Origin: Draconibacterium aestuarii
GTDB taxonomy: Bacteria; Bacteroidota; Bacteroidia; Bacteroidales; Prolixibacteraceae
DNA length: 64,000 nt
Direction: 5' to 3'
Assembly (NCBI GenBank): GCA_026671195.1
Contig: JAPOHD010000062.1
Location: 1-64,000 of the forward strand
Under the pieces are notes generated by a model that was given only the letters and a program-made list of their open reading frames with translations, was not told the origin of the DNA and made no database searches. The stretch's first letter is position 1. Every line of letters starts with the position of its first letter. The position numbers and the translations under genes are program-made. Positions 33,832 to 42,305 of the stretch are shown here, piece after piece.

Positions 33832-34887
33832 TTGATGATAATTCTGTACATATTGGCATTACTGGCTTGTTTTATTTTACTGGCCCGTGTTGTCGATTTG
33901 TTTTTTATCTCTTCGCTCGATAAAATATCTAAAGACCTCCGTTTGTCAAGCGATGCAGCTGGTGCTACTTTAATGGCAGTTGGTTCAAGTGCTCCCGAAT
34001 TGTTTGTGGCACTTTTTGCAGTAATAAAACCCGGAGACCATCAGGTAATTGGTATTGGAAGTATTGTAGGAAGCGCCATTTTTAATTTACTGGCCATTGT
34101 GGGGGCAGCTGCCTGGGTAAAACAGGCAAAACTTACGTGGCAACCCATGATTCGCGATCTGGTTTTTTATGCAATCGCAGTTGGTTTACTGGTGCATGTT
34201 ATCTGGGATGGTTACTTTTCATTTCATGAAGCAATTTTGTTTCTGATTGTTTACGTTTTATATGTTATTGCCGTTGTGTATTGGCGTAAAATTCTTCCAT
34301 ACTCCGATATGGATTTTGATGATAGAATTGAAGATTCACACGGCGAACACAATAAACTCACAAAGCCAGTTGACGATTTGCTGCGTTTTATTTTTCCTTT
34401 GGCCGAGCGCTACTACCTGGTGTTTCTGCTTTCCATTATTATTATTGCAGCTTTAAGTTATGTTTTAGTTGAAGTGGCAGTACATGCTGCGCACACGTTA
34501 AATATTCCGGAAGCTATTATTGCGCTTACTGTGCTTGCTGTTGGAACGTCAATTCCCGATTTGTTTTCGTCGGTTATTGTGGCCAAACAGGGCCGGGGTG
34601 ATATGGCTGTGAGCAATGCAATTGGTTCTAATATTTTTGATATACTTGTGGGATTGGGATTACCGTTTCTGATCGTTATGGTAATGTCTGGCGAAGCTAT
34701 TCCTACAGGTGGAGATCTGGTAAGTTCATCGCTAATCCTCGCGGCATCGGTTTTATTATTGGCTGTACTGCTTTTGGTAATGAAATGGAAGGTGGGTAAA
34801 ATTACGGGTGTTATTTTATTGGCTACATATATATTTTATGTACTCAACGAAATACTAAAACTATACGGAACAGGTTTATTATTTTAA
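33832..34887 (+). CDS. Calcium/sodium antiporter (CaCA family)
   Basis: Inner-membrane cation exchanger of 351 aa with about ten helices in two inverted halves. The alpha repeats are visible as AVGSSAPELFVALFAVIKPG near residues 43-62 and AVGTSIPDLFSSVIVAKQG near residues 236-254, each followed by a GSxxFN/GSNIFD block. A cytoplasmic acidic loop (residues about 160-185) separates the halves. The family is the K+-dependent Na+/Ca2+ exchanger type (YrbG-like). The lolD start is 4 bases after its stop. Confidence 0.92.
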   Translation: MMIILYILALLACFILLARVVDLFFISSLDKISKDLRLSSDAAGATLMAVGSSAPELFVALFAVIKPGDHQVIGIGSIVGSAIFNLLAIVGAAAWVKQAKLTWQPMIRDLVFYAIAVGLLVHVIWDGYFSFHEAILFLIVYVLYVIAVVYWRKILPYSDMDFDDRIEDSHGEHNKLTKPVDDLLRFIFPLAERYYLVFLLSIIIIAALSYVLVEVAVHAAHTLNIPEAIIALTVLAVGTSIPDLFSSVIVAKQGRGDMAVSNAIGSNIFDILVGLGLPFLIVMVMSGEAIPTGGDLVSSSLILAASVLLLAVLLLVMKWKVGKITGVILLATYIFYVLNEILKLYGTGLLF

Positions 34888-34891
34888 ATAA

Positions 34892-35548
34892 TTGCACTTG
34901 ATAAAAGCAGAAAACATAAAAAAGTCATTTGGGAAATTGGAGGTTTTGAAAGGAATTAACCTCAATATCCCTGCAGGCAAGTTGTATTCAATTGTTGGTG
35001 CAAGTGGTGCCGGAAAAACAACACTTTTGCAAATTCTGGGTACCTTAAGCAAACCCGATAGCGGCGAAATATTTTTCAACGACAAAAAAATCTCCGCTTT
35101 TTCAGAAAAAGAACTGGCTGCTTTCCGCAACAAGGAAATTGGTTTTGTTTTTCAGTTTCATCATCTTCTGCCTGAGTTTACGGCACTTGAGAATGTTTGT
35201 ATACCTGCATTTATTGCCAAAACTTCAAAGCTTGAAGCCGAGAAAAGGGCAAAAGAGCTAATCGATTATCTTGGATTAGCCGACAGAATGGAACACAAAC
35301 CGGCAGAGCTTTCGGGAGGCGAAAAACAACGAATTGCAATGGCACGTGCTTTGGTTAACAGTCCGTCGGTTGTAATGGCCGACGAACCATCGGGAAACCT
35401 CGATTCTGCGAACCGCGACGAGCTTCACGAATTACTTTTTAAACTGCGCGACGACTTTGGACAGACTTTTATAATTGTTACCCACGACGATCATTTTGCC
35501 GAACGTTCAGATCAGATTATCCATATTAAAGATGGCATTATTGAGTAG
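34892..35548 (+). CDS. lolD: LolD-type ABC transporter ATP-binding protein
   Basis: ATPase of 218 aa in the LolD/MacB subclass. It probably drives lipoprotein release from the inner membrane (LolCDE), but no LolC/E gene is adjacent. The start is TTG at 34892, giving [14 protein letters not shown]. No closer ATG keeps the conserved first strand. Walker A is [11 protein letters not shown], the Q-loop [12 protein letters not shown], the signature LSGGEKQR, Walker [13 protein letters not shown] and the H-loop VTHDDH. It is tightly linked to the antiporter gene upstream. Confidence 0.88.
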   Translation: MHLIKAENIKKSFGKLEVLKGINLNIPAGKLYSIVGASGAGKTTLLQILGTLSKPDSGEIFFNDKKISAFSEKELAAFRNKEIGFVFQFHHLLPEFTALENVCIPAFIAKTSKLEAEKRAKELIDYLGLADRMEHKPAELSGGEKQRIAMARALVNSPSVVMADEPSGNLDSANRDELHELLFKLRDDFGQTFIIVTHDDHFAERSDQIIHIKDGIIE

Positions 35549-35614
35549 CTTCTTCTGTTCGGAATAACCAGTTCAAACTCGGCCTATAGTTGGTTCATAA
35601 AAATTGGAAACGAG

Positions 35615-36382
35615 ATGCAAGAGATTGAAGATTTAAAGAATTTTCTGGACGAAAAGGTGGAAGAATTCAATCGACCAAATTTTATTGAAACCGATCCCAT
35701 TCAGGTTCCCAGGCAGTTCTCAGAAAAAGAGGATATTGAAATTGCCGGGTTTTTAACTGCAACAATTTCTTGGGGAAACCGGGCGGCGATAATTAAAAAT
35801 GCTTTGCGTTTATTAAGTATGCTCGGTAATCAGCCGCACGATTTTGTTTTAAATGCTTCCGAAATTGAAATACAGAAACTGAACCGTTTTGTGCATCGTA
35901 CCTTTAATGGCGACGATTGCATTTATTTTATTCACTCGCTTCGGAATATTTATAAAAACCACAATGGATTGCAGGCCGTTTTCGAAAAGGGTTTTCAACA
36001 GGACAATACAATGAAGGATGCATTGGCCAGTTTTTATTCTGTATTTTTTGAACTGGCAGGAGAACGCACCCGGAAACATATTTCGAATGTACAAAAGGGA
36101 GCCTCAGCAAAAAGGCTGAACATGTACCTGCGATGGATGGTGCGAAAGGATCAAGGTGGAGTTGATTTTGGGCTGTGGAATAGAATTCCGGCTTCGGCAC
36201 TCATGCTTCCACTGGATATACATACCGGGAATGTTGGCCGTAAACTTGGGCTTTTACAACGAAAATCAGATGATTGGAAAGCCGTGGAAGAAATCACTTC
36301 GTCGCTACGGGAATTCGACAAGAATGATCCTGTGAAATATGACTTTGCCTTGTTTGGTTTGGGAGTTTTTGAAAAGTTCTAA
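35615..36382 (+). CDS. TIGR02757 family protein
   Basis: A 255-aa conserved protein typical of Bacteroidota. Recognisable blocks are ETDPIQVPRQFSEKEDIEIA near residues 24-43, FLTATISWGNRAAIIKNA, KRLNMYLRWMVRKDQGGVDF near residues 169-188, and PASALMLPLDIHTGNVGRKL. The conserved charged and glycine residues recall helix-hairpin-helix DNA glycosylase folds, but the activity is unknown to me. There is no signal peptide. It sits between lolD and trmN6 on the same strand with short gaps. Confidence 0.85.
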   Translation: MQEIEDLKNFLDEKVEEFNRPNFIETDPIQVPRQFSEKEDIEIAGFLTATISWGNRAAIIKNALRLLSMLGNQPHDFVLNASEIEIQKLNRFVHRTFNGDDCIYFIHSLRNIYKNHNGLQAVFEKGFQQDNTMKDALASFYSVFFELAGERTRKHISNVQKGASAKRLNMYLRWMVRKDQGGVDFGLWNRIPASALMLPLDIHTGNVGRKLGLLQRKSDDWKAVEEITSSLREFDKNDPVKYDFALFGLGVFEKF

Positions 36383-36414
36383 ACTTTATAACAAGTATTA
36401 TCGCATGAATAGTT

Positions 36415-37131
36415 ATGGGTAAAAACAACTATTTTCAATTTAAACAATTTACAGTCCGTCAAGAAAAGGCGGCTATGAAAGTAGGTACCGACGGAGTTTT
36501 ACTCGGAGCATGGGCCGATGTAGAGAAATGTGATAAAATACTGGATGTTGGTACAGGCACGGGGTTAATTGCTTTGATGCTCGCACAACGTTCAACGGCT
36601 CAGATTACAGCCATAGAAATAGAAGAAAATGCGGCTGCTGAAGCAAAATCAAATGTTGCAGATTCAGATTGGTCGAACAGAATAGATGTGCAAAATGCTT
36701 CATTTCAGGAGTTTGCAAAAAACTCTGTGCTCAAATACGATTTGATTGTTTCTAATCCACCTTTTTTTAGCAATAATTTAAAGGCAAGTAACGCACCTCG
36801 AAATCTTGCCCGTCATAATGATTCTCTTTCATTTTTGGAATTGATTACAAATGCCCTAAATCTTTTTGATACTAACGGAAGACTTGCCGTTATTTTACCT
36901 GTTGAACCGGCAGAAGAGTTTAATAAACTGGCGTGTAAAAACGGGCTGTATTTATTACGAAGAACAGAGGTGAGCCCCAGTGTTGCAAAGGCTGTTAACC
37001 GTGTTTTAATGGAATTTACAAAAAAGAAAACTGCCTGTAAAGCCGCCTGCTTACCTGTCTATTCAAAAGACGGATCTGATTATTCAGTTGAATTTAAAAC
37101 ACTTACAAAAGACTTTTATCTGCGTTTTTAA
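36415..37131 (+). CDS. trmN6: tRNA1(Val) adenine-37 N6-methyltransferase family
   Basis: SAM-dependent methyltransferase of 238 aa. Motif I is ILDVGTGTGLIALMLAQRS near residues 43-61. The acidic motif II follows as AIEIEENA. The N6-adenine catalytic motif is DLIVSNPPFFSNNLKAS near residues 109-125. The N-terminal FKQFTVRQEKAAMKVGTDGVLLGAWA matches YfiC/TrmN6 in order (longer here than in short forms). Its stop overlaps the convergent flavodoxin gene by 4 bases. Confidence 0.9.
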   Translation: MGKNNYFQFKQFTVRQEKAAMKVGTDGVLLGAWADVEKCDKILDVGTGTGLIALMLAQRSTAQITAIEIEENAAAEAKSNVADSDWSNRIDVQNASFQEFAKNSVLKYDLIVSNPPFFSNNLKASNAPRNLARHNDSLSFLELITNALNLFDTNGRLAVILPVEPAEEFNKLACKNGLYLLRRTEVSPSVAKAVNRVLMEFTKKKTACKAACLPVYSKDGSDYSVEFKTLTKDFYLRF

Positions 37132-37631
37132 ACCAAAAACAGAAACGGATTAAAAATCTTGTTCATCTTTTTTGAGAAGTGTTGAATGGATTCATGGTCT
37201 ATTCGCGAGGTGTTGTGGTTAACGTGTGCCACCTTTTTAACAATCATTTTTTGAATGAAATTCATTTTTTCAAAAGTAAATTCACCCCCGAAATAAGCCG
37301 TAGTTTTGGCTGTTTTGTGTAAAGCCTCCGGAAAAGCGTTAAGCAACTGGTTTTGCGCTTTTTCTCCATCTTCCATACAACAAATAAATAATCCCAATTC
37401 TTTCTCCTGAAGCTCGGTGATGTTTTTTGAACAAAATTCTTTTACTTTTTTCTGAATTTGGCCGGCGTGAATCGAACCACCTATGATTATTTTATCGAAA
37501 TCGGTAATATCCGGATTTTGATTATTTTTTAAATTTACAAGGTGTACTTTACCTTCCAAAAAATCTTTTAACTCACTGGCCGTCTTTTCGGTGCATCCAT
37601 GAGTTGTGCTGTAGACGATTAATGTTTTCAT
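37128..37631 (-). CDS. Flavodoxin-domain protein (HemG-like)
   Basis: A 167-aa flavodoxin fold from the ATG at 37631 (MKTLIVYSTTHGCTEKTASE). The longer frame to 37715 adds a hydrophobic stretch with no support. The FMN phosphate loop is STTHGCTEKTA near residues 8-18. The second loop, KIIIGGSIHAGQIQKKVKEF, near residues 51-70, and the FICCMEDGEKAQN segment match menaquinone-dependent protoporphyrinogen oxidase HemG-type flavodoxins. That role is plausible but unproven. An FNR-type reductase is the divergent neighbour, a possible redox partner. Confidence 0.82.
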   Translation of the reverse strand: MKTLIVYSTTHGCTEKTASELKDFLEGKVHLVNLKNNQNPDITDFDKIIIGGSIHAGQIQKKVKEFCSKNITELQEKELGLFICCMEDGEKAQNQLLNAFPEALHKTAKTTAYFGGEFTFEKMNFIQKMIVKKVAHVNHNTSRIDHESIQHFSKKMNKIFNPFLFLV

Positions 37632-37802
37632 TTTTGAATAGTTGTTTTTTTGGGTTTTGCGATAAAATTTAATAATCAGTATTAAAAAAATTCTATTTAA
37701 AACTACGATTGTCATATGAACAATAGTGTTAATAATCGGTTAATTCTCTAAAATTACCGGTCAAAATAAAATACTAAAAAGTATTTAAAATAAAAAAGCA
37801 AC

Positions 37803-37810
37803 TATTTTTG
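37803..37810 (+). promoter_or_regulatory. -7 element of the FNR-type reductase gene
   Basis: TATTTTTG matches TAnnTTTG, 24 bases before the ATG at 37834. Confidence 0.5.
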
Positions 37811-37833
37811 CAAAAGATTAAAAGGAATACACC

Positions 37834-38514
37834 ATGACAATTAATATGAATCCAGAAATTCAACTCGATACAAATTATTACAAGGTTATAGGAATCAGAA
37901 ATTTATCAGAACACACTTTTGTTCTTAGTCTGCCCAAAAGTCGTTTTAAATTTGAGGCAGGGCAACATGTGTCGTTATCTATTTCGGGCGATTACCAGAG
38001 CCGAGAATATTCTATTTACAGTGCCGAAGAAGATGAAAACCTTGAGGTATTAGTGAAAGAGGTTGATGGCGGCTATTTTTCTCCGAAATTGAAACACCTT
38101 AAAATAGGTGATATGGTGGAAGTTCACGGACCATTTGGCAAGTTTGGTTTAGATCAAAAAAATAAAGAAAGTAACAAACATGTTTTTATTGCCAGCGGTA
38201 CAGGGATAGCACCTTTTCACAGTATTATAAAGAGTACGCCCAACCTCGATTACCATTTAATACATGGGGTGCGTACGATTGAAGAAGGCTATGAAAGAGA
38301 AGAATATGATGCCGACAGACTTACGCTTTGTACATCGCGTGATAAAAGAGGCGATTTTCACGGACGTTTAACCGAATACCTGAAAAAAACGAACTTTGAT
38401 AAAAATACTTGTTTTTATTTGTGTGGCAACAGCGATATGATTTTTGATTCGATGGAAATATTAAGCGACAAAGGTTTTGGTCGCGAAAATATTACGGTAG
38501 AGGTTTATTTCTAA
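37834..38514 (+). CDS. FNR-family FAD/NAD(P)-binding oxidoreductase
   Basis: A 226-aa ferredoxin-NADP+ reductase-type protein. The FAD domain has GQHVSLSISGDYQSREYSIY near residues 43-62, with the R-x-Y-S flavin motif, and VHGPFGKFGL. The NAD(P) domain has FIASGTGIAPFHSIIKS near residues 117-133, then YLCGNSDMIFDSMEIL and a C-terminal EVYF. There is no 2Fe-2S domain, so electrons pass to a separate ferredoxin or flavodoxin. A flavodoxin gene lies divergently next to it. A perfect bidirectional terminator follows. Confidence 0.9.
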   Translation: MTINMNPEIQLDTNYYKVIGIRNLSEHTFVLSLPKSRFKFEAGQHVSLSISGDYQSREYSIYSAEEDENLEVLVKEVDGGYFSPKLKHLKIGDMVEVHGPFGKFGLDQKNKESNKHVFIASGTGIAPFHSIIKSTPNLDYHLIHGVRTIEEGYEREEYDADRLTLCTSRDKRGDFHGRLTEYLKKTNFDKNTCFYLCGNSDMIFDSMEILSDKGFGRENITVEVYF

Positions 38515-38531
38515 AAAAATACTTAAAAAAC

Positions 38532-38574
38532 AAAAAGAGTGTCATTCTTCAACAGTAGGAATGACACTCTTTTT
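38532..38574. terminator. Bidirectional terminator
   Basis: A perfect 16-bp stem (AAAAAGAGTGTCATTC at 38532-38547, GAATGACACTCTTTTT at 38559-38574) has T runs on both strands. It lies between the FNR-type gene and the convergent upp. Confidence 0.92.
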
Positions 38575-38621
38575 GTTCTCAAAATCCTCGTTCTTCCGGG
38601 AATCCTTGTTTCTTCAGTTAA

Positions 38622-39284
38622 TTACTTTGAATCTATCTTTTCACCAAAAGCTAAATCGCCGGCGTCGCCTAGTCCCGGAACGATATAAGATTTTGGAGTC
38701 ATCTCCGGGTCAATTGCTCCAAGCCACAATGTTACATTATCAGCTTTTATTTTATCAAGAATGTAATCCACACCTTCCTGGCTGGCAATAATCGCAATTA
38801 GATGAACATGTGCAGGCGTTCCTTTGCTAAATAAAGCTTCGTAGCCAATTTCCATCGATTTACCCGATGCCAGCATGGGATCTGATAAGATAATAATTTT
38901 ATCGTCGAGCGAAGGAGAGGCCATGTATTCAAATTCAATTTCAAACTCGCCTGCATCGATATATTTTCGGTATGCTGAAATAAAACAGTTTTCGGCACGG
39001 TCGAAAATGCGCAACAAACCATTATGCATAGCTAGTCCGGCACGCAAAATTGTTGCCAAAACCGGCTGCTGCTCCAATTTCGGAACTTTGGCAACTCCCA
39101 GCGGAGTTTGTACATCGTTTACCTCAAAGGGCATTTCTTTACTTATCTCGTAGGCAAATAGCTCACCAATACGGTTTAAATTATCGCGAAACCGGAGTGG
39201 GTCGGTTTGAATTGAAATATCGCGGATTTCTGCCAGGTACTGGTCTAAAATTGAGTGGTTGTTTCCTAAAACTTTTACTTCCAT
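38622..39284 (-). CDS. upp: Uracil phosphoribosyltransferase
   Basis: Converts uracil and PRPP to UMP (pyrimidine salvage), 220 aa. The PRPP loop appears as IILSDPMLASGKSMEIGYEA near residues 131-150, and LATILRAGLAMHNGLLRIFD is the PPi-binding segment. The C-terminal uracil site, GLGDAGDLAFGEKIDSK, is present (usual GDAGDR/FG). It is the last gene of the minus-strand run that starts at radC, 11 bases after the GNAT-like gene, which seems unrelated in function. Confidence 0.95.
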   Translation of the reverse strand: MEVKVLGNNHSILDQYLAEIRDISIQTDPLRFRDNLNRIGELFAYEISKEMPFEVNDVQTPLGVAKVPKLEQQPVLATILRAGLAMHNGLLRIFDRAENCFISAYRKYIDAGEFEIEFEYMASPSLDDKIIILSDPMLASGKSMEIGYEALFSKGTPAHVHLIAIIASQEGVDYILDKIKADNVTLWLGAIDPEMTPKSYIVPGLGDAGDLAFGEKIDSK

Positions 39285-39295
39285 AATTCAACTAA

Positions 39296-40378
39296 TTAGG
39301 TGAAAAATACATCGCCCTCGCCATCCTGAAAGTGTAAATCCGTATTGCTGATTATTTCGAATGTGCCGTATATTTTTTGGCCGTATTTTTTCACATGCAA
39401 AAATGGGAATTTTCTTTTAAACAACTCTGCTGCCAAGGCTTTTTTATAGATTGTAATAAATTCAATTTTGTTCTCTTTGCTGAAGTTTTTTAAGAAAGTT
39501 GCTGTTTTGTCCAGCAATTCATCAGGCAAATGGAAGTAAAGTGTTTTTAAATGTCCTTCACGAACAGAAAAAATAAAAAATCCGGACAATTTGTTTTCGG
39601 AGTAGAGCTTTACCGTTTTATAATAAAAGTATTTTGTGTAAGATGAAAATGGATAATTACTGGTGTATTCCGATTTATCTGTCGAAAGCCAGGGGTGGTT
39701 GAAAATCCATTTGAGTTCATTTTCTCCCCGGTTGAAACCACTTGTATTTTTGCCAATGAGTTGATAACATTCTTTATCCGGGAATTCACCGGTTTCAAAT
39801 CTTACTGATGTTTGTTTTTGCCCCGGGTAGATCCACAAACAGAAGTTAGAATAACCCGAAACAATTAAATCGATGATTAAAAAGACGAACCGGAAAAGAA
39901 GATTTGAATCTGCTTTTGCAATCAATTTTCTTGTTTTCGGGAATAAATAGGCACGAGCACCTTCAAACTGATAAATTGTTTTAAACCAACCAGTTTTTTT
40001 TATCAGTTTTTCAGATGAAGTAGTGTAATTGGTAAACATCAGTTTTTTGTTCCAGTCGGAGTAGGCCTCTTTTAAAAGTTGTTCGGAAAATCCTTTTCTT
40101 CTGAAGTTTGGATGAACCCAGGCACCGCTGCACCAGCCAAATCTTATTTTCTCTTTCCCATTTTTACAAACATCTGCAAATAAACTTCTGAAAGCGACCA
40201 GTTGTTCGTCGATAAAACCAAGGTACAAAACAACATCATCGGGATTGGAGCGAGGATTAGACAGGTAGGATTTTGCCCTCAGATGAGAGATCGGAACATA
40301 TTCAAAGTGGCGAAATGTTCTGCTGTTGATGAACGCTTCCAACTCTTTTAACCGTATTTTATGTATAGTTAAATTCAA
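39296..40378 (-). CDS. GNAT-fold acyltransferase-like protein
   Basis: A 360-aa cytoplasmic protein. The first half contains a GNAT-type core: VVLYLGFIDEQLVAFRSLFA, then WCSGAWVHPNFRRKGFSEQL near residues 82-101, with the R/Q-x-x-G-x-G/A-type acetyl-CoA loop modified to RRKGFS. The second half is unrecognised, possibly a second degenerate GNAT domain. It overlaps the deacetylase gene upstream by 4 bases. The operon of deacetylases and acyltransferases suggests modification of a surface glycan or lipid, but the substrate is unknown. Confidence 0.75.
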   Translation of the reverse strand: MNLTIHKIRLKELEAFINSRTFRHFEYVPISHLRAKSYLSNPRSNPDDVVLYLGFIDEQLVAFRSLFADVCKNGKEKIRFGWCSGAWVHPNFRRKGFSEQLLKEAYSDWNKKLMFTNYTTSSEKLIKKTGWFKTIYQFEGARAYLFPKTRKLIAKADSNLLFRFVFLIIDLIVSGYSNFCLWIYPGQKQTSVRFETGEFPDKECYQLIGKNTSGFNRGENELKWIFNHPWLSTDKSEYTSNYPFSSYTKYFYYKTVKLYSENKLSGFFIFSVREGHLKTLYFHLPDELLDKTATFLKNFSKENKIEFITIYKKALAAELFKRKFPFLHVKKYGQKIYGTFEIISNTDLHFQDGEGDVFFT

Positions 40379-41349
40379 TGTTTTACCGTTGCTTTTCCAG
40401 TTATCTTGCGCAGTTTAAAATACATAAATTCTGCTTTTAGGTTTTCTCTGAAGTCGCCTTTTTGTTCCGCTGGATACCGCTGAAAATGCGAATCTATGTT
40501 GTCGTATTTTACTCCGGCAGTGCCAAATGTGATATCACAAATATTATCTTTTTTTAGTCTCTTTACTAGTTCCGATGGCACTCCGTCGTCGGTAAATGGG
40601 AATGCAAAGGCTTTAATCTCTGGATTTATTTTTTCATTCACCCACTCCATACTTTTTCGTATTTGTTTGAGCTGCTTTTTCTCCGAAATCTTCCAAAATT
40701 CAGGGTGTTTGTGGCTGTGTCCTCCAATCGAGAAACCTTTACGATGCAGATCTTCTATTTGTTGGGTAGTTAAATAGGGTTTTTTTTCTTTAAGAAAAGC
40801 ATTGAAATCGAGTTCCAACAGTTCGGCCGCCTCGTTCAACAGTTCGCGTTGCGAAAAACCTGCCTGGAGAATGTTGCTACAATTCAGGTTGTTTTTATTC
40901 AGAAAATGTTGTGCTTCCGAATCGGGATTATTTTGCATTTCTGTTAAAATTAAACTGGCTTTGTAACGGTGAAAAAGTTCTTTGTTGTCAACAAATCCGC
41001 TGTTTACGAAAAATGTTGCGGGTATTCCCTTTTTTAATAGAATTGGAGCAATTATATCAGCACATTCACGTAATCCGTCATCAAAACTCAAATGAAATGT
41101 CTTTTGGGCGGAGTGGATATTTGAATATAAATCGGAAAGTGAAACGGGTACGAAATACTTTAAAAAATAATCGAGTTCCTGTTCAAATTGTTTTTCGTTT
41201 AAGTATGGATAATTTAAAATATGGGGGAGTGGCTTGTTGCTTACCACATGATAAAACGGATGAAACACCGGAGTTTTTGCTGAGAACAGACGTTCTTCCG
41301 ATAAAAACCGACCAATTTGTTTGCTAAAAAAACGTGGGAAGTTTGCCAT
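40375..41349 (-). CDS. Polysaccharide deacetylase (NodB/CE4-type) family protein
   Basis: A 324-aa protein with the NodB fold. Motif 1 is FHLSFDDGLRECADIIAPIL near residues 89-108, with the D-D pair (catalytic base and metal ligand). Motif 2 is GGHSHKHPEFWK near residues 216-227, with metal-binding histidines H-S-x-K-H. FPFTDDGVP and a conserved Phe/Arg block follow. No signal peptide is evident, so it would act on a cytoplasmic or membrane-linked precursor. It sits 3 bases after the FemAB-like gene and overlaps the next by 4. Confidence 0.85.
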   Translation of the reverse strand: MANFPRFFSKQIGRFLSEERLFSAKTPVFHPFYHVVSNKPLPHILNYPYLNEKQFEQELDYFLKYFVPVSLSDLYSNIHSAQKTFHLSFDDGLRECADIIAPILLKKGIPATFFVNSGFVDNKELFHRYKASLILTEMQNNPDSEAQHFLNKNNLNCSNILQAGFSQRELLNEAAELLELDFNAFLKEKKPYLTTQQIEDLHRKGFSIGGHSHKHPEFWKISEKKQLKQIRKSMEWVNEKINPEIKAFAFPFTDDGVPSELVKRLKKDNICDITFGTAGVKYDNIDSHFQRYPAEQKGDFRENLKAEFMYFKLRKITGKATVKH

Positions 41350-41352
41350 GCT

Positions 41353-42276
41353 CTACTTTCGTTTAAACCACTTGAAAGGCAAAGGTAAACGATTAAATTT
41401 AAGTTGAAAATAGGTTTCAGCTTTTGCTCCAAAACCGTTATAAAAGCGTGCTACTCCCGGAATCATTGAACCTTCAAAATCGAGGATGAGGTTTTTGCCT
41501 GCATTTTCTTCGATAAATTTATTCAGCAAAAAATACATGGCCCCCAGCTCTTTTCCTGTCTGGCTTGAGGCAGCATTAAAATATATAACACGTTCTTTCC
41601 AGCGGCAAAAGTACACAGCGGCACACAATTGATTGTTCGCAGTATAAACACCATATATTTGTCCAAAACCTTTGTACAGTCCATATGAAATCAGACTTTT
41701 TAAGCTTGCCAGTTCCTTCTTCCCTATTTTTGCCTGAAGGTTTTCTGCTTTAAAATTCATGTACGTTTGAAGGCGGATCCCTTTTACTAAATTTAGTTCC
41801 TGTTGCCTTGCTTTTGCAATGTTTCGTTTTGTGTTTTTCGAAAACGATGCAGAAAGAATTTCATATTCGTGTACCAAAGGTAACAGCAAATTTTTTCGGG
41901 GAAGAAATTGGAGTTCTCCAATTTCACCTGGCTGCAGATTCTCTGCATTTAAATGAAAATCAGAATAACTGAAGTTCTCGGTGAGGTATTTGTAGAAGGC
42001 TTTTTCAATTTTTGGAGTTGGCGAAGGAAAGATCCCCAGTTGCTGCGAATAAAGCGGCTGGTATAAATATTTAACTCCTAGTTTTTTTCGGTACGGAAGT
42101 GGCATTACAAACTCATAATCGCCCCAAACCAACGCATCCCAAACCTCGGCAGTACGATCAAGATGCCAGTCGTAAGCATAAATACGACAATTTTGCGCGT
42201 TGTCAATGCACCGGTTCCATCTTTCAGAATTGATTTCTGAGTGTTTTATGTAGCGGAAATTTAATGTTTTTGCCAT
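41353..42276 (-). CDS. FemAB/GNAT-like acyltransferase
   Basis: A 307-aa cytoplasmic protein with the architecture of FemAB-like tandem-GNAT proteins. The N-terminal half contains WDALVWGDYEFVMPLPYRKK and KYLYQPLYSQQLGIF (near residues 70-85). The C-terminal half has QLCAAVYFCRWKERVIYFNA and GAMYFLLNKFIEENAGKN near residues 241-258, then LDFEGSMIPGVARFYNGFGA, as in FemAB and PEP-CTERM-system FemAB-type proteins. It may transfer an aminoacyl or acyl group to a glycan or lipid carrier. Its place between two deacetylase genes supports a shared substrate. Confidence 0.78.
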   Translation of the reverse strand: MAKTLNFRYIKHSEINSERWNRCIDNAQNCRIYAYDWHLDRTAEVWDALVWGDYEFVMPLPYRKKLGVKYLYQPLYSQQLGIFPSPTPKIEKAFYKYLTENFSYSDFHLNAENLQPGEIGELQFLPRKNLLLPLVHEYEILSASFSKNTKRNIAKARQQELNLVKGIRLQTYMNFKAENLQAKIGKKELASLKSLISYGLYKGFGQIYGVYTANNQLCAAVYFCRWKERVIYFNAASSQTGKELGAMYFLLNKFIEENAGKNLILDFEGSMIPGVARFYNGFGAKAETYFQLKFNRLPLPFKWFKRK

Positions 42277-42305
42277 TCAGTATTTTTTGTTCTTCCGGCT
42301 CAACA